A stretch of 26,763 nucleotides of DNA from Fusobacteriaceae bacterium (GCA_900764925.1 CAAFPW010000111.1:1-26763); one strand, 5' to 3'. Counted from the first letter of the stretch, positions 9,801-17,218 are shown. Made by a program: numbers and translations. Notes: generated by a model not told the origin, from the sequence alone.

Positions 9801-9919
9801 GAATTACTGTAAAAAGGTTACTCAGAAAATATAAATATCCACCAGATAAACAAACAACTGCTGTAGATCTAATAATAGAACAAGCTGAAAAAATGTGTGA
9901 GTCCGAATTATATAATTAG
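6821..9919 (+). CDS. hsdR: Type I restriction-modification system, restriction (R) subunit
   Basis: HsdR is the ATP-driven DNA translocase and nuclease of the type I complex. The N-terminal nuclease domain has D144 in RPDIVV and the E158-L-K160 motif. The SF2 helicase motor has Walker A TQGSGKS (G302-S306), DEAH at 404-407 and the GFTGTP motif III region. The C-terminal helical part (about 750-1032) contacts HsdM. I prefer the ATG at 6821 (product starting MSDFVENDLEQA, 1032 aa), which sits after AAAGGTGG. A GTG at 6812 would add only three residues and overlap the FRG gene. All catalytic motifs are present, so the system looks active. A weak A+T-rich hairpin (TACTAAT/ATTAGTA, 9923-9941) follows the stop. 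Confidence 0.95.
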   Translation: MSDFVENDLEQAVLEWFKDLGYQTQYGPDISPGGSFSERESFGDVVLYNRLHDALKRINKQYSNDIISELVKKITRQQNLSIVKNNIVFQKLLTDGIDVEIKQKDGHIKTEKAYIFDIKDVENNEFLVLNQYTVIENGKERRPDIVVFLNGLPVVVIELKNATNEEVDIVDGFNQLQTYKKDIPSLFYYNAFMITSDGINAKVGTITSELDRFMFWRTVDGEKESTFSLPQLQVMLYGMMNKKRFLDIISKYTFFVHEEDKSFKILPGYHQFFAVNKALYTTHLAVSENGSKKAGVIWHTQGSGKSYSMLMYARQLVLELNNPTIVVITDRNDLDDQLFTIFSKSADYLRQTPKQANTRKKLRELLSVQSGGIIFTTIQKFLPDETDQSMEILTTRRNVVVIADEAHRSQYGLEAKEKDGKISFGFAKHMRDALPNASFIGFTGTPVELSDKSTPALFGDYIDIYDLTQAVKDKTTVPIYYESRIAKLELPQELKPKIDNEYDSIIEGQEETYAESQKRKWARLESIVGTDSRIDVIVKDFIAHYDLRQKAIDGKVMFVAISRKVAVKLYSKIIEYRPEWHNDDIDKGTIKVIMTSAASDPPEFQPHSTTVSQKKLLAKRMKDAKDKLKIVIVCDMWLTGFDVPCLHTMYIDKPMSGHNLMQAIARVNRVFKDKPGGLIVDYIGIADNLRNALAQYTPSDRKTTGIDPQVAIDIMLEKYEQIQGILHGLEYSSYINGSASERMACIVSGVDFVLGKPEAEKKEFLNLVVEIGKAYALCSTSEQAQSINIEISYFKAIKSGIIKILPKDKQKKTKDQIEYEIGQLVSKSVISEEVVDIFASVGLNKPDISILSDEFLEEIKGLPQKNLALEILRRLLNGKIKTISKKNIVQAKKFSEMLEASVIQYEKRSLETVEVIKVLIDMAKDMNALHKRGEKLGLSDDELAFYDAISSNESARDFYENDILKQIAKELTISIKNNIKVDWDVRESVRAQMRITVKRLLRKYKYPPDKQTTAVDLIIEQAEKMCESELYN

Positions 9920-10231
9920 TAATACTAATTCTATATTAGTAATTTTATTATAAGTTATGTCAAAATTAAAATTTTTTATATTAAGCCTTAATAAACTCTT
10001 AAGAATTGAATTTTGAAAAAATTTCAATAATTGATGAAAAGATATAACTAGAAACAAAACAAAAAAATATCTATATTTATAAAATTTAAAATATAGAAAA
10101 TATTATAATAAAAAATTATTAAATTAATTTGTTAAACTTTATATTTAAAAATAAAAAAGCAGTATATTATAATGAGCTAGGCTCAGATAGAAAAAGAATA
10201 TAAAAAGTTTAAATAAATTTTGAATAGATAA

Positions 10232-10262
10232 GGAGAACCATTTAAATGGCTCTCCCTTTTCT
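10232..10262 (-). terminator. Stem-loop, possible minus-strand terminator
   Basis: GGAGA-A-CCATTTAAATGG-C-TCTCC is an almost perfect palindrome (10232-10255). As minus-strand RNA the single non-Watson-Crick position becomes a G·U pair; as plus-strand RNA it is an A·C mismatch. That asymmetry suggests the hairpin evolved to fold in a leftward transcript. The downstream T-run (TTATCTATTC) is poor. On the plus strand the hairpin would hide the AAGGAG and the ATG of the 48-codon ORF. Confidence 0.4.
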
Positions 10263-10335
10263 AATCTTAGGAGCAGTGATGGATATAGCTAATTTATGTT
10301 GGCTTTCATCTCCACCAAATTTAAATAATAAAATT

Positions 10336-10385
10336 AAACCTCTTTTGATTATTAGTTATTTTATTAATAGCAAAAGAGGTTTTTT
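10336..10385. terminator. Bidirectional terminator downstream of the GntR gene
   Basis: A perfect 12-bp stem, AAACCTCTTTTG (10336-10347) / CAAAAGAGGTTT (10371-10382), with a 23-nt loop. Rightward it is followed by a run of T. Leftward it is followed by TTTAATTTTATTATTT. It starts about 37 nt past the stop of the leftward regulator gene, so it most likely terminates that gene and blocks read-through from the hsd operon. Confidence 0.75.
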
Positions 10386-10418
10386 ATATTAGTTATCTTT
10401 AACAATCCACACTCTACT

Positions 10419-11165
10419 TTAGATACTTTTTTTTCTTATCAAAGAAAAAGATATATATTTTGTATCTACATACTCAATAGCATAAACTATTGGAATGTTA
10501 TTATCATCATAATTAATTCCACTACATTGTAGAATTGCTTTAACTTTATCAAACCTAAAAATATCTTCTAATTCTTTTTTTTCTCCTGTTGTTACAGTAG
10601 CTATTTCAATTTTATCCCATGAGACCTCTTTTTTACATTTCTCCTTTATAAATTGAAATATAGAATATTTATAATCTTTTATTTTAAAACAATCATCTGT
10701 TTCCTTTAAAAAATTTAATGGAAAGTAATCTTCACAATAGACAACTGGATTATTATCTGCATAGAAAACTTTTTTAGTAAATACTACTTTTTCTCCAAAA
10801 TTGATATTCAAATTTTTAGCTACTACTTCAGAAGCTTCAAGTATTTCATATCCTAAATCTTCTATTTGACACTCATATCCTAAATCAGTAATCATACTAT
10901 AAAATGGTTTTAATGGTGTTATTGGTGTTTTAATTTTCAAAGCCTCCATATTTACAAAAGTTCCTTTTCCATGTTTTCGAAAAATAAATCCTTCTGAAGC
11001 TAATTCATTTAAAACACTTCTTATAGTAACTCTACTTATTCCCAACATCTCACTAAACATCTCTTCTGTAGGAAGTTTATTATTTGAAAATGTATTTTCC
11101 TTTATATATTTTAATATACTATTCTTTGCAACTACTTGTAATGAAGAGTTTTTTATAGGTTCCAT
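10419..11165 (-). CDS. GntR family (HutC/UTRA) transcriptional regulator
   Basis: The 248-aa protein has an N-terminal winged helix (about 10-71; TEEMFSEMLGISRVTIRSVLNEL, then the wing RKHGKGTFV) and a C-terminal UTRA ligand-binding domain (about 95-242; includes EKVVFTKKVFYADNNPVVYCEDYF and the terminal YVDTKY). HutC-type members bind a small metabolite and usually repress adjacent genes. It is divergent from the purine permease/deaminase pair, so its likely ligand is a purine or related nucleobase; this is an inference from context. Start: ATG with AAGGGG upstream. The sequence TATTACC overlaps that ribosome-binding site (11168-11174) and matches a half-site of the palindrome at 11320-11355, which hints at autoregulation. 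Confidence 0.9.
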   Translation of the reverse strand: MEPIKNSSLQVVAKNSILKYIKENTFSNNKLPTEEMFSEMLGISRVTIRSVLNELASEGFIFRKHGKGTFVNMEALKIKTPITPLKPFYSMITDLGYECQIEDLGYEILEASEVVAKNLNINFGEKVVFTKKVFYADNNPVVYCEDYFPLNFLKETDDCFKIKDYKYSIFQFIKEKCKKEVSWDKIEIATVTTGEKKELEDIFRFDKVKAILQCSGINYDDNNIPIVYAIEYVDTKYISFSLIRKKSI

Positions 11166-11289
11166 CTTATTACCCCTTATCTTTATATTTCTAAAATAAT
11201 TATAAACTTTATAATTATAAAAGTCTAGTTTTTTATTATTGTTTTATATCGAAATATTTAATTCGAAATTAATTAAAAAAGTTTTTTTA

Positions 11290-11318
11290 TTGACAAACAA
11301 ATAAAAAAGTTATATACT
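11290..11318 (+). promoter_or_regulatory. Promoter of the purine permease-deaminase operon
   Basis: TTGACA (11290-11295), a 17-bp spacer and TATACT (11313-11318). The predicted start point is near 11325, inside the palindrome that follows. Confidence 0.8.
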
Positions 11319-11319
11319 C

Positions 11320-11355
11320 TTTTTTGAAAGGTAATACCTATTACCTTTCAAAAAA
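11320..11355. promoter_or_regulatory. 36-bp palindrome, probable GntR operator over the transcription start
   Basis: The arms TTTTTTGAAAGGTAAT (11320-11335) and ATTACCTTTCAAAAAA (11340-11355) are perfectly complementary around ACCT. The palindrome starts one base after the -10 box and covers the predicted +1, where a bound dimer would block transcription. The core GGTAATA-CC-TATTACC has the symmetry expected for a GntR dimer. If transcribed, the inner part would also give the mRNA a 5'-terminal stem-loop. It is not a terminator: A residues, not T, follow it. Confidence 0.75.
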
Positions 11356-11372
11356 TTTAGGGAGGATTTAAT

Positions 11373-12674
11373 ATGAATTTAAATTATTCTAGCTTTAAAA
11401 CAATTATTCCGCTAAGTATTCAACATTTATTAGCTATGTTTGTAGGAACTATTGTTCCACCATTACTTCTTGCTAATGTTGCCAATATCCACGGAGAAGG
11501 TTCAACAATCCTTATACAAGCTGCACTCTTCTCTGCTGGAATCGCAACTTTTATCCAACTTTTTCCCATATCTTTTTTAAAAAAATATAAAACAGGTTCA
11601 AGTTTACCTATTATGATGGGAATGAACTATGTTTTTTTAGGAGTTTCTCTTACTGTAGCTGGAAAATATGGTTTACCTCTTTTATTTGGAGGATTAATTA
11701 TTTCTTCTTTTATTAGTATATTTCTTATGCAATACATTGGTATTTTAAAAAAATTCTTTACTCCTTTAGTTTCAGGAATATTAGTTATTTGTATGGGAAT
11801 TGGCTTATTTCAACCAGCTATTCATAATCTTGCTGGTGATTTAGGTTCTCCAAATTATGGAAAACCAGTCAATTTTATTATTGGGTTATTTGTAGCTTTT
11901 TTAATAGTTTTTTTAAATAAATTTGGGAGAGGAAAAATAAAAGATATATCTATATTAATTGGAATAATTGTTGGATATATTATATGTTTCCCTTTAGGAA
12001 TGATTGACTATTCTCAATTTAAAGAAGCTTCTTGGTTTTCAATTCCGAAAGTTTTAAATTATGGATTTGATTTTAATTTTGAAGTTATATTTATATTTTT
12101 AGTTACTTATATAATTAGTACAATAGATTTTATGGGATGTTGTACAGTTACTACTATTGGTGGTTATAATAGAGAGTTAAAAGATGAGGAATATGTAAGC
12201 GGACTAATAGGTTCTTCAATAGGTAGTGTGCTAGCTGGGTTATTTGGTTCTATTCCTGTAGCTGGACTTAGTCAAAATGCAGCTATTGTAGCTATGAATA
12301 AAGGAACTAATAGAAAAATATTTATTTTTGCTGGAATATTAGTTCTTTTAACAAGTATTTCTCCTAAATTAGCAAGTATTTTAATCACTATTCCAAGTGC
12401 TGTTATTGGTGGGGCAACACTTGTAGTTTTCGGAATGATAGCTTCTTCTGGAATAATGTTATTAACTCTTTGTGATTTTGATAGTGAAAAAAGACTTATT
12501 ACAGGAGTAGCAATAGCTACTAGTGTTGGAATATCTAATAATCCAGGAATATTATCACAATTTCCTTTGATGTTCCAAACTATGATAGAAGGATCAAGTA
12601 TTATATCGGCAGTTATTATTGCATTGATTTTACAAGCTATATTTTCTTTAGATAAAAAACAAAATTTAAAATAA
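11373..12674 (+). CDS. NCS2 family nucleobase permease (uracil-xanthine permease type)
   Basis: This integral membrane protein of 433 aa, with about 12-14 hydrophobic spans, takes up a nucleobase with a cation. Family hallmarks are the N-terminal SIQHLLAMFVGTIVPPLLL, the internal TIDFMGCCTVTTIGGYN (equivalent to the 'D(x)GD' region of NAT carriers) and the signature-like LSQNAAIVAMNKGTNR (about 306-321). GGGAGG precedes the ATG. Only 16 nt separate it from the deaminase gene, so the two form an operon. The substrate cannot be read directly. The neighbouring amidohydrolase suggests guanine, xanthine, 8-oxoguanine or a related purine rather than uracil. Confidence 0.88.
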   Translation: MNLNYSSFKTIIPLSIQHLLAMFVGTIVPPLLLANVANIHGEGSTILIQAALFSAGIATFIQLFPISFLKKYKTGSSLPIMMGMNYVFLGVSLTVAGKYGLPLLFGGLIISSFISIFLMQYIGILKKFFTPLVSGILVICMGIGLFQPAIHNLAGDLGSPNYGKPVNFIIGLFVAFLIVFLNKFGRGKIKDISILIGIIVGYIICFPLGMIDYSQFKEASWFSIPKVLNYGFDFNFEVIFIFLVTYIISTIDFMGCCTVTTIGGYNRELKDEEYVSGLIGSSIGSVLAGLFGSIPVAGLSQNAAIVAMNKGTNRKIFIFAGILVLLTSISPKLASILITIPSAVIGGATLVVFGMIASSGIMLLTLCDFDSEKRLITGVAIATSVGISNNPGILSQFPLMFQTMIEGSSIISAVIIALILQAIFSLDKKQNLK

Positions 12675-12690
12675 ATTTGGGAGGTATAAT

Positions 12691-14055
12691 ATGCAACAAA
12701 ATACTTTATTTATTAAAAATGTAAAAGCTCTTATTACTTGTGATAATGATGATAGAGTTTTAGAAAATGTAAATATTTATATTGAAAATGGAATAATAAA
12801 AGATATTTCCACAAAAGAATATCCAGCTGAAAAAATAATAGATGGTACAAATATGTTAGTATATCCTGGGCTTATAAATACCCATCACCATTTATACCAA
12901 ATGTTTACTAGAAATTTACCAGCAGTACAAAATATGGAGTTATTTCCTTGGTTAATATATCTTTATGAAATTTGGAAAAATTTAGATGAAGATTCAATTA
13001 GATATAGTTCACTATCTGGAATGGGAGAACTTTTAAAATCTGGATGTACTACTTGTTTTGATCATCATTATGTATTCCCTAATATAGAAAATAATAATTT
13101 TATTGATGTTCAATTTAAAGTAGCCGAAGAGTTAGGAATAAGAATGCATTGTTCTAGAGGAAGTATGTCTTTAAGTAAAAAAGATGGTGGACTTCCTCCA
13201 GATACAGTAGTTCAAACTGTGGAAGAGATTTTAGAAGATTCTGAAAGATTGATTAAAAAATATCATGATCCAAATCCTTATTCAATGAGACAGATGGTTT
13301 TAGCTCCTTGCTCTCCATTTAGTGTGACTGGAGAGCTAATGAAAAAGTCAGCAGAATTAGCTAGAAAATATAAAGTTAGACTTCATACACATCTTTGTGA
13401 AACTATTGATGAAGAAAACTTTACATTAGAAAAATTTGGAATGAGACCTCTTGAATACATGAAAAGTCTTGGATGGATAGGACCAGATGTATGGTATGCT
13501 CATGGAATACATTTTAATGATGAAGAATTAAAATTACTAGCAGAAACAAAGACAGGAGTAGCCCACTGTCCAATATCAAATATGAAGTTGTCATCAGGAA
13601 TAGCTAGAGTTTCTGAGATGAAAAAATTAGGAATTCCTGTTGGACTAGCTGTTGATGGAAGTGCTAGTAACGATGGTTCAAATTTACTGGAAGAGTTAAG
13701 AGTAGGATTTTTATTACAAAGATTAAAATATAGCAATGATTCTATTACAGGATATGATATGTTAAAAATTGCAACTAATGGGGGAGCTCAAATATTAGGA
13801 AGAGAAAAAGATTTAGGTTCTCTTGAGATAGGAAAAGCTGGAGATTTATTTATGATTGACTCTACAAGACTGGAATTAGTTGGAACTCAATTTGATTATA
13901 AATCTATGTTAGGAACAGTTGGGTTTAAAGATGCTGTTGATTATACAGTTGTAAATGGAAAAGTTGTTGTTGAGCATGGAAAATTAGTTAATATTGATGA
14001 AAAAGAAGTAGCTAAAAAAGCAAACTCTGTTCTAGAAAAATTAAATTCTAATTAA
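12691..14055 (+). CDS. Amidohydrolase, 8-oxoguanine deaminase-like
   Basis: This 454-aa metal-dependent deaminase belongs to the cytosine-deaminase/atrazine-chlorohydrolase branch of the amidohydrolase superfamily. Metal ligands are visible: H65 and H67 (NTHHHLYQ), H234 (LHTHLCE), H271 (YAHGIHF) and D322 (AVDGSASND). The stretch from NTHHHLYQ to RNLPAVQNMELFPWL resembles characterised 8-oxoguanine deaminases, which convert 8-oxoguanine to uric acid and ammonia, more than guanine deaminases. GGGAGG lies upstream. It shares an operon with the NCS2 permease, consistent with import and deamination of a purine. Alternatives are an isocytosine or another aminopurine/pterin deaminase. The family is sure; the exact substrate is likely but not proven. 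Confidence 0.85.
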   Translation: MQQNTLFIKNVKALITCDNDDRVLENVNIYIENGIIKDISTKEYPAEKIIDGTNMLVYPGLINTHHHLYQMFTRNLPAVQNMELFPWLIYLYEIWKNLDEDSIRYSSLSGMGELLKSGCTTCFDHHYVFPNIENNNFIDVQFKVAEELGIRMHCSRGSMSLSKKDGGLPPDTVVQTVEEILEDSERLIKKYHDPNPYSMRQMVLAPCSPFSVTGELMKKSAELARKYKVRLHTHLCETIDEENFTLEKFGMRPLEYMKSLGWIGPDVWYAHGIHFNDEELKLLAETKTGVAHCPISNMKLSSGIARVSEMKKLGIPVGLAVDGSASNDGSNLLEELRVGFLLQRLKYSNDSITGYDMLKIATNGGAQILGREKDLGSLEIGKAGDLFMIDSTRLELVGTQFDYKSMLGTVGFKDAVDYTVVNGKVVVEHGKLVNIDEKEVAKKANSVLEKLNSN

Positions 14056-14077
14056 ATACCAATAATTTAATCTATAG

Positions 14078-14109
14078 AAAAGTTCGCTATAAGAATAGTG
14101 AACTTTTTT
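14078..14109 (+). terminator. Rho-independent terminator of the purine operon
   Basis: AAAGTTCGCTA / TAGTGAACTTT form an 11-bp stem with a TAAGAA loop and a T-run. Its one non-canonical pair is G·U in rightward RNA and C·A in the other direction, so it is a rightward terminator. Confidence 0.85.
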
Positions 14110-14181
14110 ATATTCAAATTTTAATCTAATATAAAAATAAAAAACTCTTAAAAATTTTAAAAAAAATAAAAATTTATTTTG

Positions 14182-14210
14182 TTGATAAAATCAGAAAGAT
14201 AAAGTATAAT
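14182..14210 (+). promoter_or_regulatory. Promoter of the YfcC-family carrier
   Basis: TTGATA (14182-14187), a 17-bp spacer and TATAAT (14205-14210), 36 bp before the ATG. Confidence 0.75.
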
Positions 14211-14246
14211 TGTAATGTCAAAAATAAAATAATTTAGGAGGAAAAG

Positions 14247-15749
14247 ATGAAGAAAAAGTTTAATATGCCAGATACATATGTCATTATATTCTTTGTTGTA
14301 ATTTTCGCAGCAATACTTACACATACAGTACCTGTCGGAAAATTCCAGATGGAAAAAGTAACATATATTACTGAAACTGGAGCAGAAAAGTCTAGAGAAG
14401 TTCCTGTTGCTGGAAGTTTCGCTTATGAGTTAAATGAACAAGGAGATCCTCTTGTAAAAGGAATCAAATTCTTTGAACCTGGTGGAGAAGTTGGGGTTTC
14501 TAACTATGTTTTTGAAGGAATAGTAAGTGGAGATAAATGGGGAACAGCTGTTGGAGTAATTGCCTTTGTTCTTATCACAGGTGGAGCTTTTGGAATAATT
14601 TTAAGAACTAAAGCCGTAGAAGCCGGACTCTTTACTCTTATTAGAAAAACTAAAGGATCCGAAATTTTATTACTTCCAATAGTATTTTTCTTCTTCTCAT
14701 TAGGAGGAGCAGTATTTGGAATGGGAGAAGAAGCTATACCGATGGCAATGGTTCTGATTCCTATTGTTGTAGGAATGGGATATGATGCCATCACAGGAAT
14801 ATTTATAACTTATGTTTCTACTCAGATAGGATTTGCAACTTCTTGGATGAATCCATTTAGCGTTGCAATAGCTCAAGGAGTAGCTGGAATACCTGTTCTA
14901 TCTGGGGCTGGATTTAGAATAGCAATGTGGTGTTTCTTCACAGCACTTGGAATAGCTTATACTATGAGATATGCTAAGAAAATTAAAGCAAATCCTGAGC
15001 TTTCAATTTCTTACAAAAGTGATGAATATTATAGAAAAGAGTTTAATTTAGCTGATCATCAAGATATGGAATTTAAATTAGGACATAAATTAGTTCTTTT
15101 AACAATTCTATTAGGAATGGCTTGGATTATCTATGGAGTTGTTAAATTTGGATACTTCCTACCTGAAATAGCTACTCAATTTGTTATAATGGGAGTTGTA
15201 GCTGGAATAATTGGAGTTATTTTTAAACTTGAAGATATGCACATAAATGATATCGCTTCATCTTTTAGAAAAGGAGCAGAGGATTTAATTGGAGCTGCAT
15301 TAGTTATTGGAATGGCTAAAGGTATTGTTTTAGTACTTGGTGGTGCTGATGCTGGTACTCCTAGTGTACTTAATACTATTCTTAACTGGGTAGCTAATGG
15401 CTTGAGTGGTTTCTCATCTTCAGTATGTGCTTGGGTAATGTATATTTTCCAATCTGTATTCAACTTCTTCGTTGTATCAGGTTCTGGACAAGCAGCACTT
15501 ACTATGCCAATAATGGCTCCTCTATCTGACCTAGTTGGAGTTCCTAGACAAGTAGCTGTATTAGCTTTCCAACTTGGAGATGGATTCACAAACTTAATCG
15601 TTCCTACATCTGGAATATTAATAGCTATTTTAGGAATAGCAAAGTTAGATTGGGTAGTTTGGGCTAAATTCCAAATAAAATTCCAAGGAGTTTTATTCTT
15701 CTTTGGTTCACTATTTGTTATAGCTGGAGTTTTAATGAATCTACAATAG
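14247..15749 (+). CDS. YfcC family (DcuC-like, PF03606) membrane carrier
   Basis: The 500-aa polytopic membrane protein has about 12 hydrophobic spans and the length of E. coli YfcC (about 506 aa). Family features are the first span followed by HTVPVGKFQ, the segment VFGMGEEAIPMAMVLIPI, the serine/threonine-rich TQIGFATSWMNPFSVAIAQ, and the later FNFFVVSGSGQAALTMPIMAPL with GDGFTNLIVPTSG. Related carriers are annotated as C4-dicarboxylate or basic amino-acid transporters, and few have a proven substrate. AGGAGG lies 5 nt before the ATG. It is a single gene with its own promoter and terminator. The neighbouring glutamate- and arginine-related genes weakly favour an amino-acid or peptide-derived substrate. 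Confidence 0.85.
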   Translation: MKKKFNMPDTYVIIFFVVIFAAILTHTVPVGKFQMEKVTYITETGAEKSREVPVAGSFAYELNEQGDPLVKGIKFFEPGGEVGVSNYVFEGIVSGDKWGTAVGVIAFVLITGGAFGIILRTKAVEAGLFTLIRKTKGSEILLLPIVFFFFSLGGAVFGMGEEAIPMAMVLIPIVVGMGYDAITGIFITYVSTQIGFATSWMNPFSVAIAQGVAGIPVLSGAGFRIAMWCFFTALGIAYTMRYAKKIKANPELSISYKSDEYYRKEFNLADHQDMEFKLGHKLVLLTILLGMAWIIYGVVKFGYFLPEIATQFVIMGVVAGIIGVIFKLEDMHINDIASSFRKGAEDLIGAALVIGMAKGIVLVLGGADAGTPSVLNTILNWVANGLSGFSSSVCAWVMYIFQSVFNFFVVSGSGQAALTMPIMAPLSDLVGVPRQVAVLAFQLGDGFTNLIVPTSGILIAILGIAKLDWVVWAKFQIKFQGVLFFFGSLFVIAGVLMNLQ

Positions 15750-15774
15750 TTTTTAACTATTTATGAGTAAATTT

Positions 15775-15819
15775 AAATGACCAATTGATTTCATCTATCT
15801 TTTGGTCATTTTTTATTTT
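15775..15819 (+). terminator. Rho-independent terminator after the YfcC-family gene
   Basis: AAATGACCAA (15775-15784) / TTGGTCATTT (15802-15811) form a perfect 10-bp stem followed by TTTTATTTT. The next ribosome-binding site (GGAGG, 15820-15824) begins immediately after it, so any gltS transcript from upstream would have to read through. Confidence 0.8.
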
Positions 15820-15828
15820 GGAGGTTTC

Positions 15829-17184
15829 ATGCAACAATTTTTTTATATACTCTGTTATCTCAGTTTTCTTCTGATTTTTGGGGTAATTATCAAAGGAAGA
15901 TTTAAAATTTTTCAAAATCTTTTTATCCCTGCTTCTATAATTGGAGGAGGGATAGGATTATTAATCGGTCCAGAGATAATGGGAAGAATTTTTTCAATCT
16001 CTACACCTATATCTTGGAGTAAAGATATCTCTCTTCTTCCTGGATTACTTATAGTTCCTGTTATAGCTAGTATTCCTCTAGGAATGAATCTCAAATTTAA
16101 AAATAGTAAAGGAGAGTTTCGAGATATACTAATCACAGGTTTTATACTATTTATAGTTACCTTTTTACAATTGGGTATTGGGTACTTTGTAAATTTTTTC
16201 TACAAATATATTCTTAAAAAACCTCTTTATACAACCTTTGGGGCTGAATTAAATACAGGATTTGCTGGTGGACATGGAACAGCTGGAATGATTGGAAGAG
16301 TTTTACAAGAGATGAACTTGGAATATTGGTCTACTGCTCAAGGAATAGCTACTACAACAGCTACCTTTGGATTGGTTGGAGGGATAATCTTAGGAATTTT
16401 TCTTATAAATAGAGCTTCTCTTAAAGGTGAAACAGCTATTTTGAAAAAGCCTAGTGAAATTCCAAAGGAGTTAAAACAGGGGTACTATACAGACATATCT
16501 AAACAAAACTCTTTGGGAAGAGAAACTATGCTCTCCTCTTCAATTGATACTTTGGCTTTCCATATTGGAATTATCTTCTCAGTATGTGGTCTCTCATACA
16601 TCATCCTAAATACTATAAAAAGATATAGAGTTCCTATTTTATCCTCTATATCTATCTGGGTTTTTGCTATGATAATTATGGGGATAGTTTGGTATTCTAT
16701 GAAAAAATTGGGATTGGAGTGGTGCATTGATGCAAAGGTTAAAAGTAGAATTTCAGCTCTATTTACGGAGTTTGCCGTGGTGAGTGCCATCGTCTCTCTT
16801 CCTATTAAAGCTGTCTTTATATATTTTTTTCCAATAGTTCTTATGAGTATATTAGGATTTATTTTAACTTGGTATTGTATCAAATATTATTGTTATAGAT
16901 ACTTTAAAAATAGTTATCCTTTTGAAAGAGCAATTTCAATGGCAGGAACAAGTTTTGGTGTATTTCTTACAGGGATGTTACTGTTAAAAATATGTGATCC
17001 TGATTTTTCATCTCCTGTTCTTGGAGATTACTCCTTAGGTTTTTCTTTAACAGCCTTTGTAGGTCCATTTTTAATTGTATCTTCTATCAGTTTAAGTCTG
17101 ATTAATCCAATAATACCAGTACTTTTACACCTTGTGTTAATTTTACTATTTTCCCTTATTATTTGGAAAATTGATAAGTTATAG
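15829..17184 (+). CDS. gltS: Sodium/glutamate symporter family (GltS) protein
   Basis: The product has 451 aa and about 10-12 membrane spans. The GltS signature GGHGTA is at residues 147-152, within a hydrophilic reentrant-loop region (ELNTGFAGGHGTAGMIGR). A second related segment, SMAGTSFGVFLTGMLLLKI, occurs in the C-terminal half, as expected for the inverted-repeat fold. It is about 50 aa longer than E. coli GltS, mostly in the central cytoplasmic loop (about 205-230), so the substrate may differ. I start it at the ATG at 15829, with GGAGG 4 nt upstream. A longer frame from a TTG at 15802 lies inside the preceding terminator and is unlikely. No separate promoter is evident. Confidence 0.8.
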   Translation: MQQFFYILCYLSFLLIFGVIIKGRFKIFQNLFIPASIIGGGIGLLIGPEIMGRIFSISTPISWSKDISLLPGLLIVPVIASIPLGMNLKFKNSKGEFRDILITGFILFIVTFLQLGIGYFVNFFYKYILKKPLYTTFGAELNTGFAGGHGTAGMIGRVLQEMNLEYWSTAQGIATTTATFGLVGGIILGIFLINRASLKGETAILKKPSEIPKELKQGYYTDISKQNSLGRETMLSSSIDTLAFHIGIIFSVCGLSYIILNTIKRYRVPILSSISIWVFAMIIMGIVWYSMKKLGLEWCIDAKVKSRISALFTEFAVVSAIVSLPIKAVFIYFFPIVLMSILGFILTWYCIKYYCYRYFKNSYPFERAISMAGTSFGVFLTGMLLLKICDPDFSSPVLGDYSLGFSLTAFVGPFLIVSSISLSLINPIIPVLLHLVLILLFSLIIWKIDKL

Positions 17185-17218
17185 AAAATGGGGGCTGTTG
17201 TAACAACAGCCCCATTTT
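17185..17218. terminator. Bidirectional terminator between gltS and argG
   Basis: AAAATGGGGGCTGTTG and CAACAGCCCCATTTT form a 15-bp G+C-rich stem with one bulged G and a TAA loop, flanked by A-run and T-run on both sides. It starts directly after the gltS stop and ends 3 nt before the argG stop, serving both convergent genes. Confidence 0.9.

Larger units (their letters stand above)
9920..10418. other. Gene-poor spacer with hairpins and a probable coding remnant
   Basis: Nothing recognisable lies in 9920-10160, which is about 85% A+T. From 10168 there is a TATAAT, a tiny GAGC-TAG-GCTC hairpin (10174-10184), and two strong inverted repeats (listed separately). On the minus strand 10242-10355 is an open 37-codon frame without an initiation codon. 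Its composition is protein-like (FKFGGDESQHKLAIS, later APKIRKGRAI), and it looks like the 3' end of a lost gene. On the plus strand a 48-codon ORF (10246-10392, beginning MALPFLILGAVMDI) has AAGGAG 9-10 nt upstream. Which strand, if either, is coding cannot be decided here. Confidence 0.35.

Noticed and set aside
9923..9941. Terminator directly after hsdR
   Set aside because: The TACTAAT/ATTAGTA stem is only A+T pairs plus one G-C, with no proper T-run; too weak to call in this base composition.
11320..11372. Purine riboswitch ahead of the NCS2 permease
   Set aside because: The predicted leader is under 50 nt, too short for the aptamer, and lacks its loop sequences.
15176..15589. 137-codon minus-strand ORF
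   Set aside because: Shadow of the YfcC-family gene; Pro/Thr/Ser-rich antisense composition.
15802..15828. TTG start for the GltS-family gene
   Set aside because: It lies in the preceding terminator stem, and the GGAGG directly before the ATG at 15829 marks the real start.
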